From NCBI RefSeq assembly GCF_000003605.2, contig NW_003140817.1:154371-218370 (forward strand): 64,000 bases of DNA. Direction: 5' to 3'. Below are positions 48,710-60,232 of the stretch, piece after piece. Origin of the DNA: Saccoglossus kowalevskii (Eukaryota > Hemichordata > Enteropneusta > Harrimaniidae). The position numbers and the translations under genes are program-made. The notes under the pieces were generated by a model. It had not been told where the DNA came from. It made no database searches and saw nothing but the letters and a program-made list of their open reading frames with translations. Within the stretch, counting starts at the first letter, position 1, and each line of letters begins with the position of its first letter.

Positions 48710-49690
48710 CGTTCACTGTGAGATCTCGTGCAATGCGTGAAAGACGTGGTTCGAACTTCTGCCGCAAAAATGGAAAGATTGATTTTGAAATTGAATTACT
48801 GTTTTTTATAGTTCCATTCGTAAATTCCTGTTTTTCAGACAGGGATATTGCATTGTGATACCATTACTCTGTCATGAATTTGTTTTCGCGTATCTGTTGA
48901 CCGACTTAATTAGTTGATTATTAGCTGAATTGCTGTGTTATGTCTGTCATCGTTTAGGTCTATTTGAAGTTTTGGACGGAACTTGGCTCAGTGATTTGGA
49001 ACTAATTACCAGATAACCGCCGCTTTTTAGACTACTCATTCTGACAGTTGGTATCCATAGTTATTAATGTAGTGAACGATTAATCAAAAGATATGACGTA
49101 TTCAGTACTTAGTGTGATTGGCTTTATGATTGAAGGTTACGCCCTAGAGTCTTTTACTGTTTTGTAATTGGTTAGAGTTTTGAAAATGAATAAAGAGAGT
49201 TTGAGTTGGTCTTGGCGAATACTCCAGAACAGACGCAGTCGAGAGTCCAGTCCAGGGGTGAGCCTTGAGGCAGTCCAGTCTTGGGCTAGTCTTGGGTCAG
49301 CCTTGCGAGAGTCTTGGGGATTTTTTCCCCAGGGCGCTGTGTCTGATAGAGTGCTCGAAAGATCGACTAAGACGAGAGCTGAAACGTATTTCGTTGTGTG
49401 TGCCTTATTTGACTGTAAAGTTAAAGTGACTTTCCCGATCCCGTACCTCAAGGGGACGAGATAGAGAGACGAGACGAGTATCCCCTCTGGCAAGTGTGGA
49501 GAACCCCAAGAGAATTTAACCCCTGATAACTCCATCAAAATTGACCATCATCATATGTGTATAATACATTATTACTGTGGAAAAACAAATACTTTGGCGT
49601 TTGTTGAATCTTGCATTTTTTTTTTTTGGCTATTGTTCTTGTTTCACGTTCGATTTCACGCATAACGCGAGATCTCATAGTGAACGGGAA
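48710..49690 (+). mobile_element. MITE with about 30-bp TIRs, copy 3, interrupted by a 0.65-0.7 kb insertion
   Basis: The left part (48710-48840: TTCACTGTGAGATCTCGTGC, TGCCGCAAAAATGGAAAGAT) and right part (49520-49690: ACTCCATCAAAATTGACCAT, ATTTCACGCATAACGCGAGA) together match the uninterrupted copies at 14430 and 44059. The intervening sequence has no TIRs or coding frame that I recognise. It includes a stretch of degenerate AGTCTTGGG-type repeats near 49250-49320. Its class is unknown; a solo LTR is one untested possibility. Confidence 0.6.
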
Positions 49691-49813
49691 ATTCCCAACT
49701 TTCGCAGTATGAGACAAAATCTGGTAATGTAAGGATTGTACGTCATTCATATAGAACAGGGAGATAGCAGTTTGTTCAAATGAACAAAACCTTATTAATA
49801 AGTTTATATTGTA

Positions 49814-49910
49814 AAAAGGCGTGGTCGTCGCGCCACACATGTAAGAGATATGGAAGTCATATGAACAAAGATGACGTCTTTGAACACAGGGGGCAGCAGG
49901 CACTATATAG
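49814..49910 (+). mobile_element. Fragment of the second TTAA MITE family
   Basis: AGGCGTGGTCGTCGCGCCAC, GAGATATGGAAGTCATATGA and ACAAAGATGACGTC align with the left part of 42543-42842. No matching right end was found. Confidence 0.55.
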
Positions 49911-50866
49911 TATCCCTGTACATTCATTGGTTTATTTGCTTTGTCAATGTTTATTTTTTTCGATGAACAACTCTGGTCTGATTAGGATAAACAGCATGTG
50001 TTTGATTATTAGAAAACAACAGCTTAAATGTAAATTTAAGATATAGATGTACATTACATACTGACCTTTGACTAAATGCTTTTGAGACATACATGTAAAT
50101 GGTTTTCGTGAAAACGGAACTCCAGGTATCGTGGCTCACTAAACTATTTATATATTACAGCTAGTATCTACTCTTTAAACACGTGGGACAGTCTGGTCAG
50201 TCTGATCGAATCCGGTATCTGAGCGGTCTGTTTTGTGTTATATGGATCCCAATAAAGCTACCTCAGTATATAAGAATTCTCATTAAAGCTTACAGTAACA
50301 GAAAAAATAGCGAGCCAATGCACGCGTTTAACTTAGTCTTTCGAATAGATTATGTACTTGATCCACATACAATTTTCATAGTGTAGCCCTAGCATTGGTA
50401 AGGTGTTTTGAGTTTTTGCAATATGGTAAGCACTGTATATGGTGTGTATTTCGTTCTCTTTCATTTGCCGTAAAATTATAACACATCGATGATAATTAAT
50501 AAAATACTAGTATACAGCCATACAGACGTTGTTACGAAATTGCATTATGCATTCAAGCACAAACAACGAGTCCCGAAAGAAACGTGAAAAACGAACCGTG
50601 ACTTGAGAGTCATATCAGGTGCACATGAAAATTATGCATCTGATATTTGCATACAACAATGTGATGTTACCAGAGTCGTGAATATCATTACAAAAACAAA
50701 TCTTCGATTTTCTTGCGGACAGATACACATATTTCCGGTATTGTTTTCATAGTTTACATACATTTACATATTAAAATTATTATTATTAATAATCATGACT
50801 GAGTGTGATACGATTCGAAAGTAAATGACCGAGATCAGATTCCAGTCGCAGAACTAGCCGAAAGTC

Positions 50867-53800
50867 TTAACCTAACAGCTCATCAAAAAGAGGTTGAGCA
50901 CTATGAAGGTTTTTATAGAATCTTCTGTGTTGATCAGCAGATAGCAGAGAATTCTTCACTGCTGGGACATCCATCATAGCGTCCATCCAAGACGTCAGCA
51001 ACGGGAAACGGTCAGCAGGAAGACAGTCACCATCCAAAACATCCATACCTTCTATACGTTCGAATGACGGCCATAACACGATATCAAGCAGGCCAGGTTT
51101 ATTTCCTAAAAACGAGAAAATTATAAAAACCATGAATTCTATCGTCCTAGGGTCAGAGACCAGTCATACCATGTATCCATGCCATTCAATCGCACGTGAA
51201 TCTGACGTCGTATTATAGCGTGCCCATTTCGAGGGCTTATGTTCAATGTCAATTTCACTGACCTCTGAAGTACGGTGATTTTCTTTTCTTCAGCTCGTTT
51301 TCCAGTTTATCTATGGATTCAAGTAACAACGCCTTCTGCTCTTCATCTAAACCATCATAAGAGCGGTAGTGTGCGTGCACTGAACGCGCAATCTTTGTCA
51401 AGGAGATATGTGTAAGGGAAAATATAACATGGTTAAAGCGGGGGGGGGTCGTCACATGCGCATGCGTCAGATGGCCATAGCGTGTCATTGTTTACAAACA
51501 AGCGTCTATCCATGAGTCTTTGCGTTTTTAGCGTGTATTGTTATCATCGTTTGAGACTCAGTTCTCGCGCGTGCGTAGGTGACGACTCTCCCGCTTTAAC
51601 ACTACACTATGTATAGCTTAAATTTTCGTGCTCCTCTTTCCCTCACCCTGAAATTGCTATTGTTGCTACACTTACACCCGCAGTGGGTGAACATGTACGC
51701 CTCTCGTGGTACACATTAACATAGGTATTCTCATATCTGAGGTATATATTGCTCGATTTTACTAATCCCTTTGCTGTTCGATGTTGTGCATAACGTCCTG
51801 TCGTATATTAAATATTGAAATCATTAATTATATTCTTTGACAGTAATCAGTATCACTGCATGCATACTAACCTACATTGTAATTAACCAAATTACAATCA
51901 CCCATATACAAGTTACCTTGGTGAGAAACAAGTCTAACAACAGTTTGTCTTGTGCCCTCTGGTACGGTGTCTCGGCAACCAATTTGTAGCCGGGGTAAAC
52001 CTCGTCTAAGTATACACAGCAAATGACAGATTCCCATACAATCTGATCGTTTATTTCCAGTACTGGTACGAGACCGGTTGGGAATTTTTCAATAAACCAT
52101 GATGGTTTATTTTTGGTATTGATATTAACAACTTCGTGCCTGAGAAGACAAATGTATGCATGTTGCAATTATATAGGTAACTTATGGTGATCTGTCAATG
52201 TCTGTCGGCCGGCTGGTAGGTACTATGCTTCAAATACCAAATTGATATTTAAGTCTAACAGCAGGAATTCAAAGATTTGGGGGGAGGGAGTGCAGTATTC
52301 ACTTGTTCAGTTTTAGTGGTTGTGAACCAACGATTTGAGACTTACTCTATTCCCTTCAGATTCAGTGCTAAGACAATCCTCTGAGCGCACGGACAGAACC
52401 TCATACCATAAAGACGGAGGGTATCTTTCTTCAATGGTGGCAGATCAGAGCCTATAAAGGAAATTATCTTCAATGAAATTTGCATTAACGTCTCAAACAA
52501 TTGTTCGACTCTAATACAAGGCGAATAATGGGCATGAGAAGTAAGTCTGAAATCAAGTATTCTTAAATCTAAGAACACAAAACAGGCAACATATGTTGAA
52601 ATCAGTAAGAGACAGAAATATTATCCAAACGCTGATCCACATGTAACACTCGTCGTACGTCACCTGAAGACACGGTCAGGTACTCGTTCTTGTCTGTAAG
52701 TTACAGTCTACAGTAGTCAATTGACATCGAGGTCTTTTAAAACCATTTTCACAAGAAAAAAAACCACATGTGTCCTACTCGGAGCATTAACCAGCAACTT
52801 TTTAAATGTTCGCAGTTTTCATGATTTTTTTTTTCGAAGTCGTAATTTTATTGTAACAAAGCCCGTAATATAATTTATCTAATCGCGTTAACTTGTGGAT
52901 TGTTCCTGCAGAGTACCCTGTCAGTCGTGATACAAATTTAATTTTCTTGCCATGCCACCCATAGAATTTACAAAATATCCTGTACAAATATAGAATGAAT
53001 TTTGAATGATCGTCCCATGTTACAAAGCCGTGATGCCGTTGCACTATCACCTGGAAACATATAATAAAAGAGGCTGTTAACCTCACTAATAATAGTTGTG
53101 TTTCCACTGTCATTGAAATATGTTTGATTGTATTGCGCTTCTGAGGAAAAACTATTGCAAATGTATGTCATGACATCATGTGCCCGTTTTCATTCATTTC
53201 GTTAATGATAATAATAATGACCACAATCAATGTCTAGGAATACTATGACAATATAACTAGTACTCTTACAACTTGAATTTTGTTTTAACTTGGTTAAAGC
53301 AGATTGTTGTCACCTGCGCATGGGTCAGATGACCATAGCGAGTCGTTGTTTACAAACAAGCGTCGACCCATGAGCCTTTGCGTTTTTAGAGTGTGTTGTT
53401 ATCGTCGCTTGGGACTCAATTCCCACGCGTGCGCAGGTGACGAATCTGCCGCTTTAAATTATACGCTCAATGTATAGCAACGTTGTTAGAAAAACAGCGA
53501 TGTAAAGTGCAGCATTGTCAAGCGGATTATTCTCTCGATGACAGTAAACACTTATTGTATTGTTGTGGATTATTCCGCCAGCAAATATTTTTAGAATTGA
53601 ATACCATATTTACGTATTCACAATTTATTTAGGGCGCTTGGGTCGTAGAACTTGAAAAGGAATAATGCTGGTATAGAATTATTTAACGCTTTAAAAATGT
53701 TGTGATTCTAGTGTGCATGTAATTCAATGTAGTATATATCTATACTATGGTGTTGTGTCCTAATTGTCTTGTTTCTTTTAAAATACTATCATTCTATTCT

Positions 53801-55366
53801 TGTCATATAAATCGATCGCGTCGATTGGCTGTTTTTGAATCGCTATGTTCGCTGGCAGGGCACTGATTGGCTACCTTGTGTCCCTAACGTCTCATTAGTA
53901 TTCAATGTCCCTTATACTGTCACCTGATTGGCTAGCTTTTGTCTTCTTATGTTCCGCCTCGTTTTGTTGTGTTCAATGACCCGTTGTGCTATGTTCCATG
54001 CCTTTGGATTGCGGCCAAATCTAGACTTGATGGCACGCCCACAATGTATACAAATTCAATTGCATACAAAATAGGGTAACGTACACGTTTTTTTTTTTTT
54101 GAAAACTATATTCTGAATTCACAAACAAGTTAGTTTTGCCACATTAGAGAGAAGCGTGTCAAACTATTTCTTTGAACGTGTAGCGATGCACTGCGTATAA
54201 AGCGGTATTGCAATGTGATTTTCACACTACCATATTATTGTGTTTATCAAAAACAGCGGTAAAGAGCGGATCCCGCGTTTCAGTACATATTTTCTCCCCT
54301 GACTATAATGAGGAAGATATACACATATTAATACAACTTTCAGACTGTAAACCCACTGTAATTTACGATTGTAATAGTATTCGAAATATGTATAACGTAG
54401 ATACATAAAGAAACGCAGAAAAATCGGTCACTGGTGGCATAGTGGCTGTCGCATCAGACTCATGATCGGTAGACCCAAGTTCTAATCCTACCTTAGGCTG
54501 AACATGAAAAGGGTCGACCCCTACCCTGGGCTAGTGTGCCACAGATTCAATGGGAAGGCCAATTCCACTGGCCGAGATTCATTCACTAACGAATGCGACT
54601 TTGGGGAAACCTTGGTTAAGGTCCGCAAGTGCTTATGTTCGACCGAGTCTGCAGTGGTTGATACAAGGGCAGCACATTAAATCGCCCTGTAATGTAGTCC
54701 CAAACATGAATATGACTTCTATGACAAAAATGCACTATGTTTCAGCACTAGCGCTTGCAATTTACACATAAAAAAATATCAGGAGAGACAACAGTGACAT
54801 TCAATGTTCGAGACTGTCGCCTGGCACAAAAAAGAAATTAAAAAAAAAGAAAAGAATGCCTTTCACTATACGTAAAGAGACATCCCATATATCACGCCGA
54901 CCAATAAAACTAGAAACAAGTCTACCAAACAAAACAACGCCGACGTTTTTGTCAAAGCTTGCTATCCGAAAATAACTTGCTATCCGAAAAAAAAAATCCA
55001 GGACCACTTAAATCCTTCCGAACATCCTTTGCGTTTTTAACGTGTGTTTGCGATCGATACACATGACACAAAGATACAATGTTGATGTTCTAAGAGAAAC
55101 AAAACTAATGCACTATTGAACTCATGATTATAGTTATAAGCAGCATTATTTTAGTTTGAGTTATTTTAGTACCACATACGTTTAATCAAATTTTGTGGAC
55201 ACGAAGTTACAGCTGATGATTTAGTAGTTCACCCATGGCCATGTCTACCTGTATTTGAATGCTCCATAGCATACCGGTTCAAACGATCGACTATATTTCG
55301 CTATCAAGCGTGTCATGCGAACATTGTTAAATTCAACCTACCTGGGCCGAGGTGTTTTTCTGACAT
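50867..55366 (-). CDS. GSTO: Omega-class glutathione transferase, gene B (intact)
   Basis: Exons in coding order: 55342-55366, 52346-52451, 51917-52139, 51263-51392, 50867-51105; 723 nt, 240 aa, about the usual 240 of the family. It starts MSEKHLGPG. LRLYGMRFCPCAQR holds catalytic Cys28 and a second Cys two residues on (CPC rather than the usual CPF or CPY). KPSWF, GLVPVLE and WES follow for GSH binding, then CCVYLDEVYP, where the other copies have CCEYLDE. The C-terminal domain has DIVLWPSFERIEGMD and ends LFDELLG. Every junction is GT-AG with the phases of the other copies. Intron 1 is long (2.9 kb) and holds a TTAA MITE; another lies just upstream of exon 4. Function inferred from the family: cytosolic GSH-dependent thioltransferase/reductase. 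Confidence 0.94.
51437..51595 (+). mobile_element. TTAA-flanked MITE family, copy 3 (complete)
   Basis: A 159-bp element with TTAA at 51433-51436 and 51596-51599. Ends AGCGGG with a G run, then GTCGTCACATGCGCATGCGT, and the inverse CGCGTGCGTAGGTGACGACT CTCCCGCT. Intron 3 of GST gene B, about 40 bases upstream of exon 4. No coding capacity; TTAA flanks point to piggyBac-type mobilisation. Confidence 0.88.
53298..53453 (+). mobile_element. TTAA-flanked MITE family, copy 4 (complete)
   Basis: A 156-bp copy with TTAA at 53294-53297 and 53454-53457. Same internal sequence (TTTACAAACAAGCGTCGACC, CTTGGGACTCAATTCCC). Intron 1 of GST gene B. Confidence 0.88.
54424..54790 (+). mobile_element. Candidate tRNA-derived SINE
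   Basis: The head resembles a tRNA: TGGCATAGTGGC (A-box-like, 54434-54445), CAGACTCATGATCGG (anticodon-arm-like with CAT), and AAGTTCTAATCCT (B-box-like, 54477-54489). About 280 bases of unrelated body follow, ending in an A-rich tail. There is no paired acceptor stem, so it is not a working tRNA gene. Only one copy is in the window. Intron 1 of GST gene B. Confidence 0.45.
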
Positions 55367-55887
55367 GACTGCGGTACACAAGAGTAAAAAGCCCCTACTG
55401 GATCATCAACAACACTGGTACAAAAATCACCGGTGCTATAGTTTAATACCGTGCGCATGCGCAATAGATTTGTTATGAATAATCGTATGCTATGAATAGA
55501 AATGTGTAATGCGCCTGTGACGGATAACATACAAAATACCACGTTAAAGTTAAAGGGCGGCAGCGAGAATGATAACGGTAGTCAACAGCCTATATATAGT
55601 ACTAATAGAGTCGAACTTCAACGAAGTAATACTTCGAATTTTATATGGAAAAACAATGGGCCAATGGCCTGTTAGAAGTCGCAAAAGACGCTTTGTTATT
55701 TGCTCATGGGTAATTCAATGCATACCAATTGACAGTGAAATACCGATAATAGTACAATCACCTCGTCAACTCCGAACGTTACACCCTGGCTAAATCTGCT
55801 CAGTCCCAGCTAAGGTGCAAGGTCTGATTTACAATAGCAGTTTACAAAATATGCCACAGTTATGTCGCTAAGACAATGCAGGTTTAA

Positions 55888-55990
55888 AGCGTGGGAGTCG
55901 TCACTCATTAGCCTTTGCGTTTTTAACGTGTGTTGTTATCGTCGCTTGGGACCCAATTCCCGCGCGTGCGCAGGCGACGATTCTCCCGCT
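55888..55990 (+). mobile_element. TTAA-flanked MITE family, copy 5 (103-bp deletion form)
   Basis: TTAA at 55884-55887 and 55991-55994. The left end AGCGTGGGAGTCGTCACT jumps directly to ATTAGCCTTTGCGTTTTTAA; the rest is as in the complete copies. About 55 internal bases, including the GCGCATGCG part, are missing. Confidence 0.85.
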
Positions 55991-56214
55991 TTAAAAAAAA
56001 TATGTCACAGCTATCTGAGGCCATTACACTAAGCATATGAATGCAAGTTTAGAAATTACACCATAGGCAGCCAACCGAATGAATATTTACATACAATTTG
56101 TATGTGCATACGAAATTCATATATATATCTTTTTTATAAACGATACAATGAAATATACTGCACATTGTGTTTAGAGTGTCTTTATACGTCACGGTGATTC
56201 TAACAATTTCTTAC

Positions 56215-56350
56215 TTTATTTTTCAAGTTAGAATGGTTTGCTGCTGAGAGTGAGTACGGTCACGGGTGCCCCAGCGGCTAATTGGTTACCATAGCAATTC
56301 AAATATTCGCAGCATGTGAAGGATTCGCCGATCATTATTTCATCTAATAT
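56215..56350 (-). pseudogene. Decayed omega-GST exon 3 (relic of a fifth copy)
   Basis: Minus-strand translation gives MIGESFTCCEYLNCYGNQLA then AGAP, which aligns with VYESIVCCEYLDEVYPGDQL VAETP of the neighbouring genes (shared ES, CCEYL, Y, QL, A, P), with about two codons lost. Before and after this core the similarity fades, and the frame ends at a stop in the decayed exon tail. No matching exons 1, 2, 4 or 5 were found around it. Confidence 0.7.
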
Positions 56351-57109
56351 TGATACGATTGATACGAAATATTAGGATCTTCTGAAGATGATTGTCTGTT
56401 TTGATGAAAATATTATTATGTAATCTTTCTATTGATTCTGTTCTGTTCATTATTACCGATACCAGAAATAGTCATCTAAAAAAGAGCACGTAACATGAAA
56501 AGGAATATGAACATTTTACCAATATTTAAAAACATTTAGACATAACATTTACTAACTAAACAAAATACAGACTCGAGGATAGTACGACTCGATAAAGACA
56601 ATATACATATATTTACCCTGACTTAACGAGGAATCATACAGTTGTAACGACCCGAAGAGCTCATCATCAAGGATTATGGGTATTGTAATTTCCATGTATT
56701 CTGTCTTCATGTCCGGGTATTTGGAACAACAATGTGATGACAAAGTCTCCAATCAACTACAAAGTCATTGATAAGTTGGTGAAATGTATTTAGACAATAG
56801 ATTTGAGCGTAATATGACAATAATTCACCACTTATTGATGTTAGAAATCGCATATAATATTATAAATGGATATTAAGATGCATGTTTGAAGACATAATAT
56901 CGATGGCAACAGAAAATGTATACTAGACTCATTAATCATTGTCAAAATTGTGATAAAATTAAATCGGGGCCATTGCCCAATGTGAGGGGATGTCATAGGT
57001 CGGCAATTATCTCTGATAATGTGATTGATACGGTTTTTTCAGGGAAGTCAACGAGGCTGAGGCCGAATCTAGAGAAAAGGGTATGTATGCAGTGTAACAA
57101 AATTTGTAT

Positions 57110-57115
57110 TTTATT
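57110..57115 (-). terminator. Polyadenylation signal of GST gene C
   Basis: AATAAA on the minus strand about 31 bases after the stop codon of gene C, implying a very short 3' UTR. Confidence 0.5.
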
Positions 57116-57145
57116 AGTACACTTATAACGTTTTTGTGCAGCGAA

Positions 57146-60100
57146 TCAACTTAACAGCTCGTCAAACAAAGGTTTTGTACGAAGGTAGTTCTTATAAAAC
57201 TCTCTATGCTGTTCGGCAGAGAGAAAAAATTTCTGAACTGCTGGAACATCCACCATAGCGTCCATCCAAGACGTCAGCAACGGGAAACGGTCAGCAGGAA
57301 GACCGTGACTGTCACCATCCAAAACATCCATACCTTCTATACGTTCGAATGACGGCCACAACACGATATCAAGCAGGCCAGGTGTATCCCCTAAAACATG
57401 AAAATGTGAATATAGTAAATAACACCAAGAGTTAATTATTAATTAATTATTACATGTGATATGTGATCAGCTGGGATGCCATCGCCCTCATCCATTCACC
57501 AATTCATTCGCTCATTATTTATTCATTATAATTGTGGGGTCCTTTATTAAACAACATTACATGAAATACATTTAACAAGTATTTTTCAAACAAGATATTC
57601 ATTCATTCAGTATGTGTTTTATTGTATACTCATAATATATGCTGATTAGTATTACTTAGTGACAACTGACCGATTTAGAGATGTTTATAATTAAATAAGC
57701 TTTCTACTGACCTCTGAAGTATGGTGATTTTCTCTTCGTTAACACTTTCTCCATATTATCGAAAAACATTTCTTTTTGCTTTTCGTCCAGTCCATCGGCT
57801 GGATGGCTATGTTTGTGAATTACAGGTACCATCTGTGTTATGCAGAATCGAGAATGAGAAAAAAATCATTGACATTCACGAATGTGCTGGAGAAAATCAT
57901 CGTCGCAAAACGTTATACCAGAATTCCATGTACTTATTGTAGTAAATAACTATACCAGACTTGCGTGTATGTATATGCTATTTTCATTAGAGTTATTAGC
58001 AGTAAGGTACTTAAAATACCATAGAATATTCAACGGTATGAATATTTGCAATTAGTTAAGTACATTTATATCCAAAACACTTTTTGTATAAACTACAATT
58101 AACACAATACATTGTCATGCAAATTAACCGATAGGCTAAGTTATTTTCCCGGTGGCAGTGATATTGTAAGTTTTTTGTTACCGGTTTACCGAATTCAGAG
58201 TTTTCAGCGTGACAAGTTGATTTCGCCAGTTTTACTTTACTAGTTAAATGTTCGACGCTTTCTTATTTAGTTTTTAATAACATGCGCATATTTACCTCGC
58301 TCAGGAAAAAGTTTATAAGCATTTTATCTCGTGCCCTCTGGTACGGTGTCTCGGCAGCTAACTGACTGTCAGAGTAAACCTCGTCCAAGTATTCACAGCA
58401 TATAATGGATTCACATACGATCTGATCGTTTATTTCTAATACCGGTACAAGACCAGTCGGACTCTTTTCAATATACCATGATGGTTTATTTCTCGTATTC
58501 ATATATACAACCTCATATCTGCAAAAATGTAGGTATGCATATATAATTCACGATTTCACATGCTAGGATCAGATGTGTACACTTTGGACACACGTTGAAG
58601 GACAATCCGTCTTTTACTATGACCATTCCCAGTAACTTGACCTTTGTTTTGTTATTTCCTTTATGTCAAATGATAGATGACATAAACATTTATTTGGGCA
58701 ATATGTAACTTACTCTATTTCCTTCAGTTCCAGTGTTAAGAGAACTCTTTGAGTACACGGACAGAACCTCGTACCATAAAGACGAAGTGTATCCTTCTCC
58801 AATGGTGGAAAGTCTGAACCTGTAATAATAATTGAAATAATTCTATACACTATGTGTGTATTACTAAAATGTATGTCGCTATATCTAGAATAAGTGACTG
58901 TGTGAATAGCGGGACTTGTTGGTATAGCTGATTTGTTTTTCACGTTGATGCTATTCCAAATTCAACATGCATACACAGAAATAACGCTCTAGATTGAAAG
59001 GATCGCAATATTGATTGGGTTATTCTGATGATTCCACACGTACAGACTGGTTGACATACGATTCGATCTATAATCACTGCGGTTATTTGAGTAAAACATG
59101 AGTATTTCGGGAGGAGCATATTTCACGTTAAACCTTATTGAATTTATACCTGTCACTATTTCCTAAACTCATACGCATGTGACTTTTGGTATTCTGAAAG
59201 TAAAATCAGAATAGGAAAAATGTTTTTGGCACGTGTCATGATATACACAATCGTTTATTTTTGTAATTCTATTTAATACCTGGAAAAAAATCGTCTTGTG
59301 ACAAGTCACTGGTCATTAAAAATAGTCCGTCAGTTCAATGCCAGTCTGAATAATTGCTAGTACCACTAAGAAACCTCGAAATAGTTAAATTTGTAAACTG
59401 CATGTCAAAAAATGTATTGTATATTTATTTTATGGCAGTTATTTGACGCTCCTTTCAAACGTGCTATTAATATACCGGTAAAGGCTATAATATTACTTGA
59501 AAATTTAAAAAGTTAATTAATAAGTTTTTTTTTCAGAAAAGGCTTGACAAATATAAAAAAAAACATTCTGATATCTGGGACAGATAATAGACAACCTTTG
59601 AGGACAAAACATGTGATTTTTACTACGAATTGTGTAACACTAGGTTTCAAATTGACTCAATAATGATATAAACGTAACGTACACGCCTTCATGAAATTCA
59701 CTTTAATATGTGTAAGCACAACTATTAAAACGACATCTTTCTCAAAGAACAACAAAAAGGTGTACTCATCACATACTCAATGGTGATTTACTAAATTATA
59801 GTCATTTTCATGCTTCATTAAATTTGTGTGCAAAAAGTAATTTGGTGATCATAAAACAACAGTATAAAATAAAACATTTAGATTTTAAAATTGCGAAGAT
59901 TCGAAGATTCATAAATGGTTCATTGTTGCAACATACGGAATCCTGTGATTAAATAAATGTTTTTTTTTCATCAACACGATTGTCTATTCTTCGATACGAA
60001 CAACGTCAGTCAAATTCCAACAAATTGGCAGACAGCGTGGCTGTGGTTCAGTCCATCACGTGATGCATACTGCTGTCGTACATTTCAATTTTGAATCAAT

Positions 60101-60232
60101 TAGTCGCCATTGTTGAAATGTACATTATTGATGTCGGGCTATTACTGCTTCATTTACATGTATATTACACGTACCTTCGCCGGCAACTGTTGCTGAAATG
60201 GACATACCTGAAGTTAAGTGTTTTCCCGACAT
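57146..60232 (-). CDS. GSTO: Omega-class glutathione transferase, gene C (intact)
   Basis: Exons in coding order: 60208-60232, 58714-58819, 58296-58518, 57712-57832, 57146-57390; 720 nt, 239 aa. It starts MSGKHLTSG. LRLYGTRFCPCTQR has catalytic Cys28 and, like gene B, a CPC motif. KPSWY, GLVPVLE, CES and CCEYLDEVY follow. Exon 4 differs in its start (MVPVIHKHSHPADG) and is shorter in the helix region than in B. Exon 5 has DIVLWPSFERIEGMD and ends LFDELLS. Exons 2 and 5 resemble gene B most, so B and C are the closer pair. All junctions are GT-AG with conserved phases. Function inferred from the family: cytosolic thioltransferase/reductase. Confidence 0.94.

Larger units (their letters stand above)
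46435..50866. other. Spacer between GST genes A and B
   Basis: Contains a TTAA MITE with an insertion (47127), an assembly gap with duplicated flanks (47719-48103), an interrupted TIR element (48710-49690) and a piece of the second TTAA family (49814). A short direct repeat TTTGATCAAAATCCG occurs at about 46096 and 46176. No gene seen; the rest of the spacer has no recognisable content. Confidence 0.6.
55367..57145. other. Spacer between GST genes B and C
   Basis: Holds a short TTAA MITE (55888-55990) and a decayed GST exon 3 (56215-56350). GTTAAAGGGCGG near 55553 resembles the left end of the second TTAA family. A 66-codon open frame at 56552-56752 is not recognisable as a GST exon. Confidence 0.6.

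Noticed and set aside
54424-54495. tRNA-Met gene
   Set aside because: The A- and B-box-like blocks and a CAT loop are present, but the acceptor stem does not pair; a SINE head explains it better.
56552-56752. 66-codon minus-strand open frame as an exon of the GST relic
   Set aside because: Its translation does not align with any GST exon; it may be chance or part of something unrelated.
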